Below are positions 22,320 through 29,469 of a DNA stretch of 64,000 nucleotides, piece by piece; within the stretch, counting starts at the first letter, position 1, and the number at the start of each line of letters is the position of its first letter. A model generated the notes under the pieces. The model searched no databases, was not told the origin of the DNA, and saw only the letters and a list, made by a program, of their open reading frames with translations. This stretch comes from Arenimonas fontis (lineage in GTDB: Bacteria > Pseudomonadota > Gammaproteobacteria > Xanthomonadales > Xanthomonadaceae), in contig NZ_VUOD01000001.1 in assembly GCF_008386465.1 (NCBI RefSeq), positions 248,001 to 312,000 of the forward strand, read 5' to 3'. Both the position numbers and the translations under genes were made by a program.

Positions 22320-22849
22320 TCAAGCGCCTGTTGCCCCTGCTGGTCTTCCTCGGCCTGGGCCTGCTCCTGGGCGTGGGCGTGCTGATGAATGCCGGCCGCG
22401 ACACCAGGGCCATCCCCTCGCCGCTGATCGGCAAACCCGCGCCCGAATTCGCCCTGCCCGTGCTGGACGCGCCGGAGCGGATCGTCCGCAAGGCCGACCT
22501 GCTGGGCCAGCCCTACCTGCTGAACGTCTGGGGCAGCTGGTGCCCGGCCTGCCGCGACGAGCATCCGGTGATCACCGAGCTGGCGCAAAGCGGCCGCATC
22601 CGGGTGATCGGCTACGACTACAAGGACGAGCCGGAGGAGGCCAGGCGCTGGCTGGCGCAGTTCGGCAACCCGTATTCGCTGATCCTGGTGGACGCCGATG
22701 GGCGCGCCGCCCTGGACTGGGGCATCTACGGCGCGCCGGAAACCTTCCTGGTGGATGCCGAGGGCGTGATCCGCTGGAAGTTCGTCGGTCCGCTCACACC
22801 CGAAGTGGTGCGTGAGCAACTGGACCCGCAGTTGGAGGCGCTGCGATGA
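22316..22849 (+). CDS. ccmG: Thiol:disulfide oxidoreductase CcmG/DsbE
   Basis: Membrane-anchored thioredoxin-like protein that keeps the apocytochrome CxxCH cysteines reduced. The 177 residues include an N-terminal anchor (about 5-26), active site Cys76-Pro-Ala-Cys79 in WGSWCPACRDEHP and the cis-proline region YGAPETFLVD. ATGA overlap with ccmF. Confidence 0.95.
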   Translation: MIKRLLPLLVFLGLGLLLGVGVLMNAGRDTRAIPSPLIGKPAPEFALPVLDAPERIVRKADLLGQPYLLNVWGSWCPACRDEHPVITELAQSGRIRVIGYDYKDEPEEARRWLAQFGNPYSLILVDADGRAALDWGIYGAPETFLVDAEGVIRWKFVGPLTPEVVREQLDPQLEALR

Positions 22850-23274
22850 GGGCCTGGCTGGCCGCCCTGCTGCTTTGCCTGGCCGGCGCCGTTTCGGCGG
22901 CGATCCAGCCGCTGGAGTTCCGCGACGCCGAGGAAGAGGCGCGCTTTCGCGCCCTCACCGCCGAGCTGCGCTGCGTGATGTGCCAGAACCAGAGCCTGGC
23001 CGACTCCGACGCCCAGATCGCCCGCGACCTGCGCCTGCAGGTGCTGGAGCTGATGCGCGAAGGCCGCAGCGACGAGGAGATCAAGGCCTACCTGGTGGCC
23101 CGCTACAGCGACTTCGTGCTGTACCGGCCGCCGGTGCAACCGCGCACCTGGCTGCTGTGGTTCGGCCCCGCCCTGGTGCTGCTGGCCGGCCTGGTGGTGG
23201 TGACCGTGGTGGTGCGCCGCCGCGCCGCCGCCGCGCCGGCGACGCCGCCGGCCGAAGACGAGCAGGAGTGGTGA
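22846..23274 (+). CDS. ccmH: Cytochrome c maturation protein CcmH
   Basis: Periplasmic thiol-redox protein of the heme lyase. The 142-residue (short) form has a signal sequence (about 1-18), redox motif Cys43-Val-Met-Cys46 in LRCVMCQNQSLADSDA, a helical bundle, and a C-terminal TM segment (about 101-120). The C-terminal TPR domain that is fused in E. coli CcmH is supplied here by the separate next gene. Confidence 0.95.
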   Translation: MRAWLAALLLCLAGAVSAAIQPLEFRDAEEEARFRALTAELRCVMCQNQSLADSDAQIARDLRLQVLELMREGRSDEEIKAYLVARYSDFVLYRPPVQPRTWLLWFGPALVLLAGLVVVTVVVRRRAAAAPATPPAEDEQEW

Positions 23275-24278
23275 TGGGCGCATTCGCGGCAAGCCTGGCC
23301 GTCCTGCTGCTGGCGATGCTGGCCCTGGCGCTGGCGCCCTTGTGGCGGGCGCAGCGCGGCCTGAGCCTTGGCCTGGCCGGCGTGCTGGCCGCCGGCACCG
23401 TGCTGGTCTACGCCCTGGTCGGCACCCCGGCGGCGCTGGACCCGGCCAACCTCAGGCAACCCGAAACCCTCGACGAGGCCATCGCCCAGCTGCAGCGCCG
23501 TCTGGCCGACGAGCCCGGCAGCGTCGAAGGCTGGGTGCTGCTGGCCCGCGCACAGATGTCGCAGCAGCGTTGGGCCGAGGGCCGCGATGCCCTGGCCCGG
23601 GCGCATGCCCTGGCCCCGGACAACCCCGACCTGGCGGTGGAGTACGCCGACGCGCTGATGCGCGCCGCCGCCGACGGCCGCTTCCCGGCCGAGGCGGTGA
23701 CCTTGCTGGAGCAGGTGGTCGACGAACACCCGGGGCACCAGCGCGGCCTGTTCTACCTGGGCGCCCAGCGCCTGCAGGCCGGCCAGCCCGCCGAGGCGGC
23801 GGCACTCTGGGAGCGGCTGCTGCCGCTGCTGCGGGGCGACACCGCCGCTGCCCTGCGCGAGCAGATCGCCCTGGCCCGCGACCAGGCCGGGCTGCCGCCC
23901 CTGCCCGCGCAGGCGCCCGGCACCGCCTCGGGGCCGGCCATCACCGTGACCGTGGAGCTGGATCCCGGGCTGGCGGATCGCCTGCGCGAAGGCGACGTGC
24001 TGTTCGTGTTCGCACGCACGCCGGACGGCGTCGGCCTGCCGGTGGCGGTGAAACGGCTGCCCGCCGCCGGTTTCCCGCTCACCCTGACGCTGTCGGACGC
24101 CGACGGGCTGATGCCGGCGCAGAAACTCTCGCAACAGGCGCGGGTACACCTGCTGGCGCGCGTCTCCCGCAGCGGCGATGCCGCCGCCGCGCCCGGCGAC
24201 CTGGAAGCCGCGCCGGTGGAGCTGACCGTGGCCGACGGCGCCCGCGCCACCCTGCGCATCGCCACGGAGGTCGAATGA
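23274..24278 (+). CDS. ccmI: CcmI/CycH TPR protein
   Basis: Apocytochrome chaperone of the heme-lyase complex. Two N-terminal TM segments (about 2-22 and 30-48) are followed by TPR-type helical repeats (about 65-215: LDEAIAQLQRRLADEPGSVE, then GWVLLARAQMSQQRWAEGRD) and a periplasmic beta-rich C-terminal domain (about 230-334). The ATG shares its A with the ccmH stop. The stop overlaps the following metX-like gene by 4 bases, extending the operon. Confidence 0.9.
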   Translation: MGAFAASLAVLLLAMLALALAPLWRAQRGLSLGLAGVLAAGTVLVYALVGTPAALDPANLRQPETLDEAIAQLQRRLADEPGSVEGWVLLARAQMSQQRWAEGRDALARAHALAPDNPDLAVEYADALMRAAADGRFPAEAVTLLEQVVDEHPGHQRGLFYLGAQRLQAGQPAEAAALWERLLPLLRGDTAAALREQIALARDQAGLPPLPAQAPGTASGPAITVTVELDPGLADRLREGDVLFVFARTPDGVGLPVAVKRLPAAGFPLTLTLSDADGLMPAQKLSQQARVHLLARVSRSGDAAAAPGDLEAAPVELTVADGARATLRIATEVE

Positions 24279-25405
24279 CGGAGTTCATCCCGGCCGGCAC
24301 CCGTTACGTCGAGCTGCCCTCGCCCTTCGTGTTCAAGCGCGGCGGCGAGCTGCGCGGTGGCCGCATGGCCTACGAGACCTGGGGCCGGCTCAACGCCGCC
24401 GGCGACAACGCCATCCTGATCCTCACCGGCCTGTCCCCCAACGCCCACGCCGCCAGTCATGCCGACAATCCCGAGGCCGGCTGGTGGGAAGCCATGCTGG
24501 GCCCGGGCAAGCCGATCGACACCGCGCGCTGGTTCGTCATTTGCGTGAATTCACTGGGCAGCTGCAAGGGCAGCAGCGGCCCGGCCTCGATCAACCCCGG
24601 CACCGGCCAGCCCTGGCGCCTGGACTTTCCCGAGCTGAGCATCGAGGACGGCGCCCGCGCCGCCCACGCGGTGGTGCGCGCCCTGGGAATCGAGCGCCTG
24701 GCCTGCGTGATCGGCTGCTCCATGGGCGGCATGGCGGCCCTGGCCTACCTGCTGCTGCATCCGGGCAGCGCCCGCAGCCACATCAACGTTTCCGGCAGCG
24801 CCCGCGCCCTGCCCTTTTCCATCGCCATCCGCTCGCTGCAGCGCGAGGCCATCCGTCTGGATCCGAACTGGAACGGCGGCCACTACGACGAGCAGCGTTA
24901 TCCCGAGACCGGCATGCGCATCGCCCGCAAGCTGGGCGTGGTGACCTACCGCTCGGCCATGGAGTGGGACGGCCGCTTCGGCCGGGTCAAGCTGGACAGT
25001 GAATGCCGCGAGGACGATCCCTTCGGCCTGGAGTTCGAGGTCGAACGTTACCTGGAAGGCCATGCCCGCCGCTTCGCCCGCTACTTCGACCCGAACTGCT
25101 ACCTCTACCTCAGCCGTTCCATGGACTGGTTCGACGTGGCCGAGTACGGCGAGGGCGACGTGATGAAGGGACTGGCGAAGATCCGTGTCGAGCGCGCCCT
25201 GAGCATCGGCGTGGAAACCGACATCCTGTTCCCGCTGCAGCAGCAGGAGCAGGTCGCCGAGGGGCTGCGCGCCGGCGGCGCCGACAGCGAATTCCTGCCC
25301 CTGCCCTCGCCGCAGGGCCATGATGCCTTCCTGGTGGACATCGCCCGCTTCGGGCCGGCGATAGAGCGGTTTTTGACGCGGATTTACGCGGAGCAACGCG
25401 GATAA
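24275..25405 (+). CDS. MetX-family O-acyltransferase (serine or homoserine)
   Basis: A 376-residue alpha/beta-hydrolase-fold acyltransferase. It has GLSPNAHAASH (52-62), the nucleophile Ser149 in GCSMGGMAAL, the oxyanion-region N-S-L-G-S-C-K-G-S-S-G-P stretch, Asp in VETDILFPL, and His in QGHDAFLVD. The fold usually acylates L-homoserine. From memory, MetX relatives in Xanthomonas-type bacteria have been assigned serine O-succinyltransferase activity in cysteine synthesis, so I leave the substrate open. It overlaps ccmI by ATGA. Its last 11 codons are formed from the GCGGAT repeat element, so the C-terminus may have been extended or replaced by the repeat. Confidence 0.88.
   Translation: MTEFIPAGTRYVELPSPFVFKRGGELRGGRMAYETWGRLNAAGDNAILILTGLSPNAHAASHADNPEAGWWEAMLGPGKPIDTARWFVICVNSLGSCKGSSGPASINPGTGQPWRLDFPELSIEDGARAAHAVVRALGIERLACVIGCSMGGMAALAYLLLHPGSARSHINVSGSARALPFSIAIRSLQREAIRLDPNWNGGHYDEQRYPETGMRIARKLGVVTYRSAMEWDGRFGRVKLDSECREDDPFGLEFEVERYLEGHARRFARYFDPNCYLYLSRSMDWFDVAEYGEGDVMKGLAKIRVERALSIGVETDILFPLQQQEQVAEGLRAGGADSEFLPLPSPQGHDAFLVDIARFGPAIERFLTRIYAEQRG
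25375..25404. repeat. GCGGAT-type 10-bp repeat, copy 1
   Basis: Three units of about 10 bp of the form ACGCGGATnn lie in a row at the very 3' end of the MetX-family gene and encode its last residues up to the stop. Same unit as the hairpin 95 bases downstream. Confidence 0.6.
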
Positions 25406-25496
25406 GGCGTTCCGGAAGGGTTCGCCGACACGGGATGCGTGCCGAACGAGCTGGAGGCGGTGCCGGCGCGCGACGTTCCCGGTTGAAGGTACTGGC

Positions 25497-25574
25497 CGCG
25501 GATCAACGCGGATGAACGCGGATATGGAAAAGCGGATCAAACGCTTTATCCGTGTTCATCCGTGCAGATCCGCG
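25497..25574. repeat. GCGGAT repeat hairpin (inverted repeat), copy 2
   Basis: Left arm 25497-25523 and right arm 25548-25574 are 27 bp each and complementary at 23 of 27 positions. Each arm is built of 10-bp units (CGCGGATCAA, CGCGGATGAA). Inside lies a second short stem, AAAGCG (25529-25534) with CGCTTT (25542-25547). The whole forms a long imperfect hairpin in the 212-base gap between the MetX-family gene and tRNA-Leu. It resembles dispersed intergenic repeats, not a terminator: no T-tract follows. Confidence 0.7.
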
Positions 25575-25580
25575 TCAACG

Positions 25581-25612
25581 AAGAAGAAAAAGAAAAACCC
25601 GCCGAAGCGGGT
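25581..25612 (-). terminator. Intrinsic terminator of tRNA-Leu
   Basis: On the minus strand a 6-bp stem ACCCGC/GCGGGT with a TTCG tetraloop (25597-25612) is followed by a T-rich run (25581-25596). It lies 5 bases beyond the tRNA 3' end. Confidence 0.85.
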
Positions 25613-25617
25613 CTGTC

Positions 25618-25703
25618 TGGTACCGGTGATAGGACTCGAACCTACACGCCATCGCTGGCAGCGGATTTTGAGTCCGCCGCGTCTACCATTCCGCCACACC
25701 GGC
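25618..25703 (-). tRNA. tRNA-Leu (anticodon CAA)
   Basis: An 86-base tRNA with the long variable arm of class II tRNAs and encoded CCA. The anticodon loop CTCAAAA, closed by GCGGA/TCCGC, gives anticodon CAA (codon UUG). The T-arm contains GGTTCGAGTCC. The acceptor stem pairs, with a G-U pair at 1-72. A TATACT -10-like box (25718-25723, minus strand) lies about 15 bases upstream. Confidence 0.95.
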
Positions 25704-25739
25704 ACGGAGGCGCGGCAAGTATAGCCCAGGCGGGCCGGT

Positions 25740-26318
25740 TCAGGCCGCCTCGTCCAGGCCCAGCTGGCGGGCGCAGCGGGTATGCCAGCCGTCGTCCTGG
25801 GGCTGGAAGGTCGCACAGCAGGTCAGCGCCTGCTTGTAGATGTGCAGGGACACGGCGATGGCGGCATCGCTGGGATTGCGGATGGCGTGGTACTCGTGCG
25901 GCGGGATCAGGCTGCCGGCCGAGCCCACCCCGGCCAGGGTGGTGCCCACGGCCTCGAAGCGGAAGCGCTCGCCGTCCCGCTCGCGCACTTCGTACTGGGT
26001 GATCTCCAGCTGGCCTGTCCATACGCCCTCCACGCACCACAGGCCGGCGTGGTCGTGGATGGGGGTCCCCTGGCCCGGACCCCAGGTCATCGCCACCACG
26101 CTGTAACCGGCCCGCTCGCAGCGGTAAAGCTCGCGCCGGGCGTAGTGGTCGGCGACCGGCTCGAACACGCAGTCGGGCAATCGCACCTCCTGCGATCGGA
26201 TCAGGGCGGAAAGGCCGTTGCGCAGGCAGTCGGTGGTGCGGCGTTCACAGTCGCCGCTGACCGCAGCGTCGATCATGGCCAGCAGGCGGTCGCAGCCGGG
26301 AAATTCCAGGGCCAGCAT
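25740..26318 (-). CDS. Cysteine dioxygenase type I family protein
   Basis: Cupin-fold non-heme iron enzyme of 192 residues that most likely oxidises cysteine (or a related thiol) to its sulfinate. The iron ligands are visible: His88 and His90 in GTPIHDHAGLWC and His144 in PPHEYHAIRNPS. Cys95 occupies the place of the cysteine that crosslinks to tyrosine in mammalian CDO. The PIHDHAG signature favours CDO over mercaptopropionate dioxygenase. The ATG at 26318 is chosen because the upstream in-frame leader is Pro/Gly-rich and unlike the family. A TAGACT -10-like element lies near 26350. Confidence 0.85.
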   Translation of the reverse strand: MLALEFPGCDRLLAMIDAAVSGDCERRTTDCLRNGLSALIRSQEVRLPDCVFEPVADHYARRELYRCERAGYSVVAMTWGPGQGTPIHDHAGLWCVEGVWTGQLEITQYEVRERDGERFRFEAVGTTLAGVGSAGSLIPPHEYHAIRNPSDAAIAVSLHIYKQALTCCATFQPQDDGWHTRCARQLGLDEAA

Positions 26319-26535
26319 GGCGTCACCGTGGTGGGTTCCGGGTGGCGGCAGTCTACCAAGGCCGGCAACCGGCCGTTTGCGCCCGGTCAAACCGGAAGCG
26401 CCCGGGCGGCGGCCGCGGCGGACGGTTGCCGATCCGCTCGGGCCGGCTCACCGGGGCACCTGATCACCGCTCGCCTTGCCGGTCTCGGTCGCGTCTGGGA
26501 ACCTGCGCCCTTCGACTGCCTGCCAGGAGACCCGC

Positions 26536-27861
26536 GTGCTCCCGCCATCCCGTTCCGAGGCCGACCCGCCGTCGGCCGCGCCCGTGCCCAGCCTGCCCGG
26601 CCGCACCACGCCCACCTGGGAGATGGAGCTGCTGCTCTCCGGCGCCACCGTGTTCGCCCTGTGGCAGCTGGCCGGCTGGATGGCGCCGTTCACCGCCGGG
26701 CTGTTGCCGCGGCTGGATCCGCGCCTGTCCACCATTGGCGCCATGCTCTACCTCTACCTGGCCACCGGCGTGATCACGCTGGGCATGGCTTTCGTCCTGC
26801 ACCTGGCGCTGCGCGCCTACTGGGTGGCCCTGGTGGGCATGCATTCGGTCTTCCCCGGCGGCCTGCGCCTGGACCGCCTGCGGGCCGGCCCGGTGGCCCG
26901 TGAAGCGCTGCGGCGGCGCTGGCAGGACATGGACCAGGCGATGGAACGGGCCGACAACCGCGCCACCCTGGTATTCGGCCTGGGCATCGGCGTGGCGGCG
27001 GTGCTGGTGCCGATCACCCTGATGGTGGCGGCCCTGTATGGCCTGGTGCTGGGCCTGTGCTGGGCCTTGGACCGGCTGGACCTGGTGCCGCGCCTCTTCA
27101 TTGCCGTCACCGGTCTGGTCCTGCTGCCCTATTTCCTGTGCATGGCCCTGGACCGCTGGCTGGGCGAGCGCCTGACTCCGGAGGGCTGGCCGCGCCGAGC
27201 GTTGGCGGCCTGCTTCGGCCTGTATGCGCGGCTGGGCATGAGCCGCGAATCGAATCCGCTGGTGACGCTGTACTCCAGCCATGTCGGCGAACGACGCAGC
27301 GGCGTCGTGGTCACTGCCATCATCCTGGTGTCCATCTTCCTGGCCTCGACCAGTCTGGATTGGCAACAGGCCGACCTGGGCCCGGGCCAGTACGGCCGCT
27401 TCCCGGAGTCGGGGCGCGGCCTGCCCGGCACGGTGGACGGCGCCCACTACGCCAGCCTGCAGGAGCCCGGCGAAAGCCCTGAGCGCCCCTTCCTGCCGGC
27501 GCCGGTGCTGCGCGGCCGCCATGCCGCCCTGGTGCTGCCGTTCGTACCGGCCCGACATGCCCGGCACTTGGCCGCCTGTGAACGGGCCTCGCCGGGCGGG
27601 GCCGACGCAGCCGCCACCCGTCTGGCCCTGCTGGACTGTTACGCCGGCCTGCACGAGGTGAAGCTGGACGGCAGACCGCTGCCTGTGCGTCCCGAATTCT
27701 ACCTGGACCCGTCGCGCGATCTGCGTGGGCTGATCTACATGATTCCGCTCGCGGAACTGGCGCCGGGCCGGCACGAGCTGGAAATCACCCTGCCCGATCC
27801 GCGCCGGCCCGGCTCGGCATCGCCCCTGCCGCGGCCCGAGCGCATTCCGTTCTGGCGCTAG
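26536..27861 (+). CDS. Polytopic membrane protein, function unknown
   Basis: A 441-residue protein I cannot assign. It has a Pro/Ser-rich cytoplasmic start, then about six hydrophobic segments: roughly residues 30-50, 65-95, 150-190, 200-225, 280-295 and one shorter. The C-terminal part is soluble, about 150 residues, probably extracytoplasmic, with LDCYAGLHEVKLDGRPLPVR. The GTG at 26536 was preferred because GGAG precedes it by 8 bases; an upstream TTG would add a non-conserved leader. Its TAG stop and the TAG stop of the convergent response regulator are read from the same CTAG palindrome. Confidence 0.75.
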   Translation: MLPPSRSEADPPSAAPVPSLPGRTTPTWEMELLLSGATVFALWQLAGWMAPFTAGLLPRLDPRLSTIGAMLYLYLATGVITLGMAFVLHLALRAYWVALVGMHSVFPGGLRLDRLRAGPVAREALRRRWQDMDQAMERADNRATLVFGLGIGVAAVLVPITLMVAALYGLVLGLCWALDRLDLVPRLFIAVTGLVLLPYFLCMALDRWLGERLTPEGWPRRALAACFGLYARLGMSRESNPLVTLYSSHVGERRSGVVVTAIILVSIFLASTSLDWQQADLGPGQYGRFPESGRGLPGTVDGAHYASLQEPGESPERPFLPAPVLRGRHAALVLPFVPARHARHLAACERASPGGADAAATRLALLDCYAGLHEVKLDGRPLPVRPEFYLDPSRDLRGLIYMIPLAELAPGRHELEITLPDPRRPGSASPLPRPERIPFWR

Positions 27862-28520
27862 CCCGGTTCCCGGCCCGGTTCCTGCAACGAAAGCGAGCCC
27901 AGCAACACGCCGGCCTGGGTGCGGTTGCGCACGCCCAGCTTCTCGAAGATGGCGCTCATGTGCGCCTTGACCGTGCGTTCCTGGATGCCCAACTCGTCGG
28001 CGATCTGCTTGTTCAGGCGGCCTTCGGCCACCCGGCTCAGCACCTTGAACTGCTGCGGGCTGAGCGAGGCCAGGCGCGCGGCCACCTCGCCCTCGTCCGC
28101 CGCCGCCGGCGTCCGCGCCACCGCCTCGCGCAGCGAAGGCGGCAGCCACTGCTGGCAGTCCAGCACCGCACGGATGCCGGCCTGCAGTTCGTCCAGACCG
28201 GCGCGCTTGGTCAGGTAGCCGGCGGCGCCGTGCGCGAGCGCGCGGCGGATGGTGGCCGGCTCCTCGTGTGCCGAAATGATGGCCACGGCCACGCCCGGGT
28301 ATTCCGCCCGCAGCGCCGCCAGGCCGACCAGGCCGTGGCTGCCGGGCATGTGCAGGTCGAGCAGCACCAGGTCGATGTCCGGATGCGCGGCCAGCGCCGC
28401 CTGCACCCCGGCCATGTCCTCGGCCTCGTCCAGCACCGCCTCCGGCAACAGTCCGCGCACCGCCTGCACCAGGGCCAGGCAGTAGAGCGGATGGTCGTCG
28501 GCGATCAGGATGCGCGGCAT
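27858..28520 (-). CDS. CrbR/ErdR-like NarL-family response regulator
   Basis: A 220-residue two-component response regulator. The receiver domain carries phospho-acceptor Asp55 (LVLLDLHMPGSHGLVGL), an acidic pair near the start (ADDHP) and a conserved Lys (TKRAGL). A LuxR/NarL helix-turn-helix (LSPQQFKVLSRVAEGRLNKQ, then IADELGIQERTVKAHMSAIF) is at about 150-205. Both halves resemble ErdR/CrbR regulators, which act with SSF-domain hybrid kinases to control acetate or ethanol metabolism genes. The gene lies 30 bases behind 3HB dehydrogenase on the same strand, so probably shares its promoter. Its kinase is probably the hybrid kinase at 31.3-34.6 kb. Confidence 0.9.
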   Translation of the reverse strand: MPRILIADDHPLYCLALVQAVRGLLPEAVLDEAEDMAGVQAALAAHPDIDLVLLDLHMPGSHGLVGLAALRAEYPGVAVAIISAHEEPATIRRALAHGAAGYLTKRAGLDELQAGIRAVLDCQQWLPPSLREAVARTPAAADEGEVAARLASLSPQQFKVLSRVAEGRLNKQIADELGIQERTVKAHMSAIFEKLGVRNRTQAGVLLGSLSLQEPGREPG

Positions 28521-28550
28521 GACCCGATTCTAGCCTTCCGCGACGGTTGG

Positions 28551-29360
28551 CTACTGGGCGGTCCACCCGCCATCCACCGGAATCGCCGCGCCGGTGAGGT
28601 TGTGCGCCTCCGGCCGGCAGAGGAAGACGACGGTGGCGGCGATGTCGGCCGGCAGCGACATGCGCAGGCTGGGCTGCTTCTCGCGCAGCAGCTCGCGCAC
28701 CCCGGCCTCGCGGTCGCCGCCGGCGGCCCGGGCGCGGGCGGAGATCTGCGGCTCGATCAGGGGCGTCTCCACCCAGCCCGGGCAGACGCAGTTGACGGTG
28801 ACGCCGCCACTTTGGCGCGAACCGGCGGCCGCCGCTTCCAACGCCGCCACCTTGCTCAGGCCGACCAGGCCGAACTTGCTGGCCACGTACGGCGATTTCT
28901 GCACCGAAGCCACCAGACCGTGCACCGAGGCGATGTTCACCACCCGGCCGAAGCCGCGTTCGACCATGCCCGGCAGCGCCAGGCGCATGGTGTGGAAAGC
29001 GGCGGAAAGATTGATGGCGACGATCCGGTCCCAGGTGGCGGCCGGCATCTCGCCGATCGGCGCGGTGTGCTGCACGCCGGCACAGTTCACCAGCACGTCC
29101 GGCGGCGACCAGGCCTGCACCTTCGCCATCATGCTTTCCACCGCGGCCGGGTCGGACAGGTCGGCGTCGAAGTAGGGCACCTCGGCGGCACCGGCGGCGC
29201 CCACCCGCTGCTTCGCGGCCTCGATCTGTTCGGCGCTGCCCAGGCCGTTGATCGCCACCCGGGCGCCGGCGGCGCCCAGGGCCTCGGCAATGGCCAGGCC
29301 GATACCGGAGGTGGCGCCGGTGACCAGGGCCGTGCGGCCGGAAAGGAAACGCTCGCTCAT
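28551..29360 (-). CDS. bdhA: D-3-hydroxybutyrate dehydrogenase
   Basis: NAD-dependent short-chain dehydrogenase that interconverts 3-hydroxybutyrate and acetoacetate. The 269 residues show the cofactor motif TGATSGIG (14-21), NCAG (92-95), catalytic Ser145, Tyr158 and Lys162 (NIASVHGLVAS, SPYVASKFG), and the 3HB-dehydrogenase-type CPGWVETPLIEPQI loop. The ending GGWTAQ is also typical. It is divergent from the 3HB-oligomer hydrolase across a 109-base region with a palindromic operator, and is followed by the response regulator. Confidence 0.92.
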   Translation of the reverse strand: MSERFLSGRTALVTGATSGIGLAIAEALGAAGARVAINGLGSAEQIEAAKQRVGAAGAAEVPYFDADLSDPAAVESMMAKVQAWSPPDVLVNCAGVQHTAPIGEMPAATWDRIVAINLSAAFHTMRLALPGMVERGFGRVVNIASVHGLVASVQKSPYVASKFGLVGLSKVAALEAAAAGSRQSGGVTVNCVCPGWVETPLIEPQISARARAAGGDREAGVRELLREKQPSLRMSLPADIAATVVFLCRPEAHNLTGAAIPVDGGWTAQ

Positions 29361-29390
29361 GGGGCAACCGCCAGAATTCCGGGAGTCCCC

Positions 29391-29400
29391 ACCCTAGCAA
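29391..29400 (-). promoter_or_regulatory. Candidate -10 of the bdhA promoter
   Basis: The minus strand reads TTGCTAGGGT, an extended -10 (TGn plus TAGGGT). The hexamer centre is 34 bases from the centre of the palindrome at 29420-29435, which would place the palindrome near -42. Confidence 0.4.
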
Positions 29401-29419
29401 CGGCGACCCGGCCGCCGCG

Positions 29420-29435
29420 TCGTACCAAGGTACGA
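29420..29435. promoter_or_regulatory. Palindromic operator, site 1 of the PHB locus
   Basis: TCGTACCAAGGTACGA is a perfect 7-2-7 inverted repeat in the intergenic region between bdhA and the 3HB-oligomer hydrolase. Its 12-base core GTACCAAGGTAC recurs once more in the only other divergent promoter region of this locus. Inferred binding site of the local NarL-type regulator. Confidence 0.65.
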
Positions 29436-29453
29436 TGGCCGCTCCCTGCCGCC

Positions 29454-29463
29454 TTGCTAAGGT
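29454..29463 (+). promoter_or_regulatory. Candidate -10 of the 3HB-oligomer hydrolase promoter
   Basis: TTGCTAAGGT gives an extended -10 (TGn plus TAAGGT) whose hexamer centre is 33 bases from the operator centre, mirroring the bdhA side. It lies so close to the ATG at 29470 that the mRNA would be nearly leaderless. Alternatively the AAGG here is the ribosome-binding site and the promoter lies elsewhere. Confidence 0.3.
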
Positions 29464-29469
29464 CGGACG

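Noticed and set aside
25512-25724. A 70-codon plus-strand frame over the repeat and tRNA-Leu
   Set aside because: It reads through the repeat hairpin, the terminator and the antisense of the tRNA.
26354-26361. TACCAAGG upstream of cysteine dioxygenase as a third operator
   Set aside because: Only one half of the palindrome matches; the other side reads CCGG, so it is probably chance.
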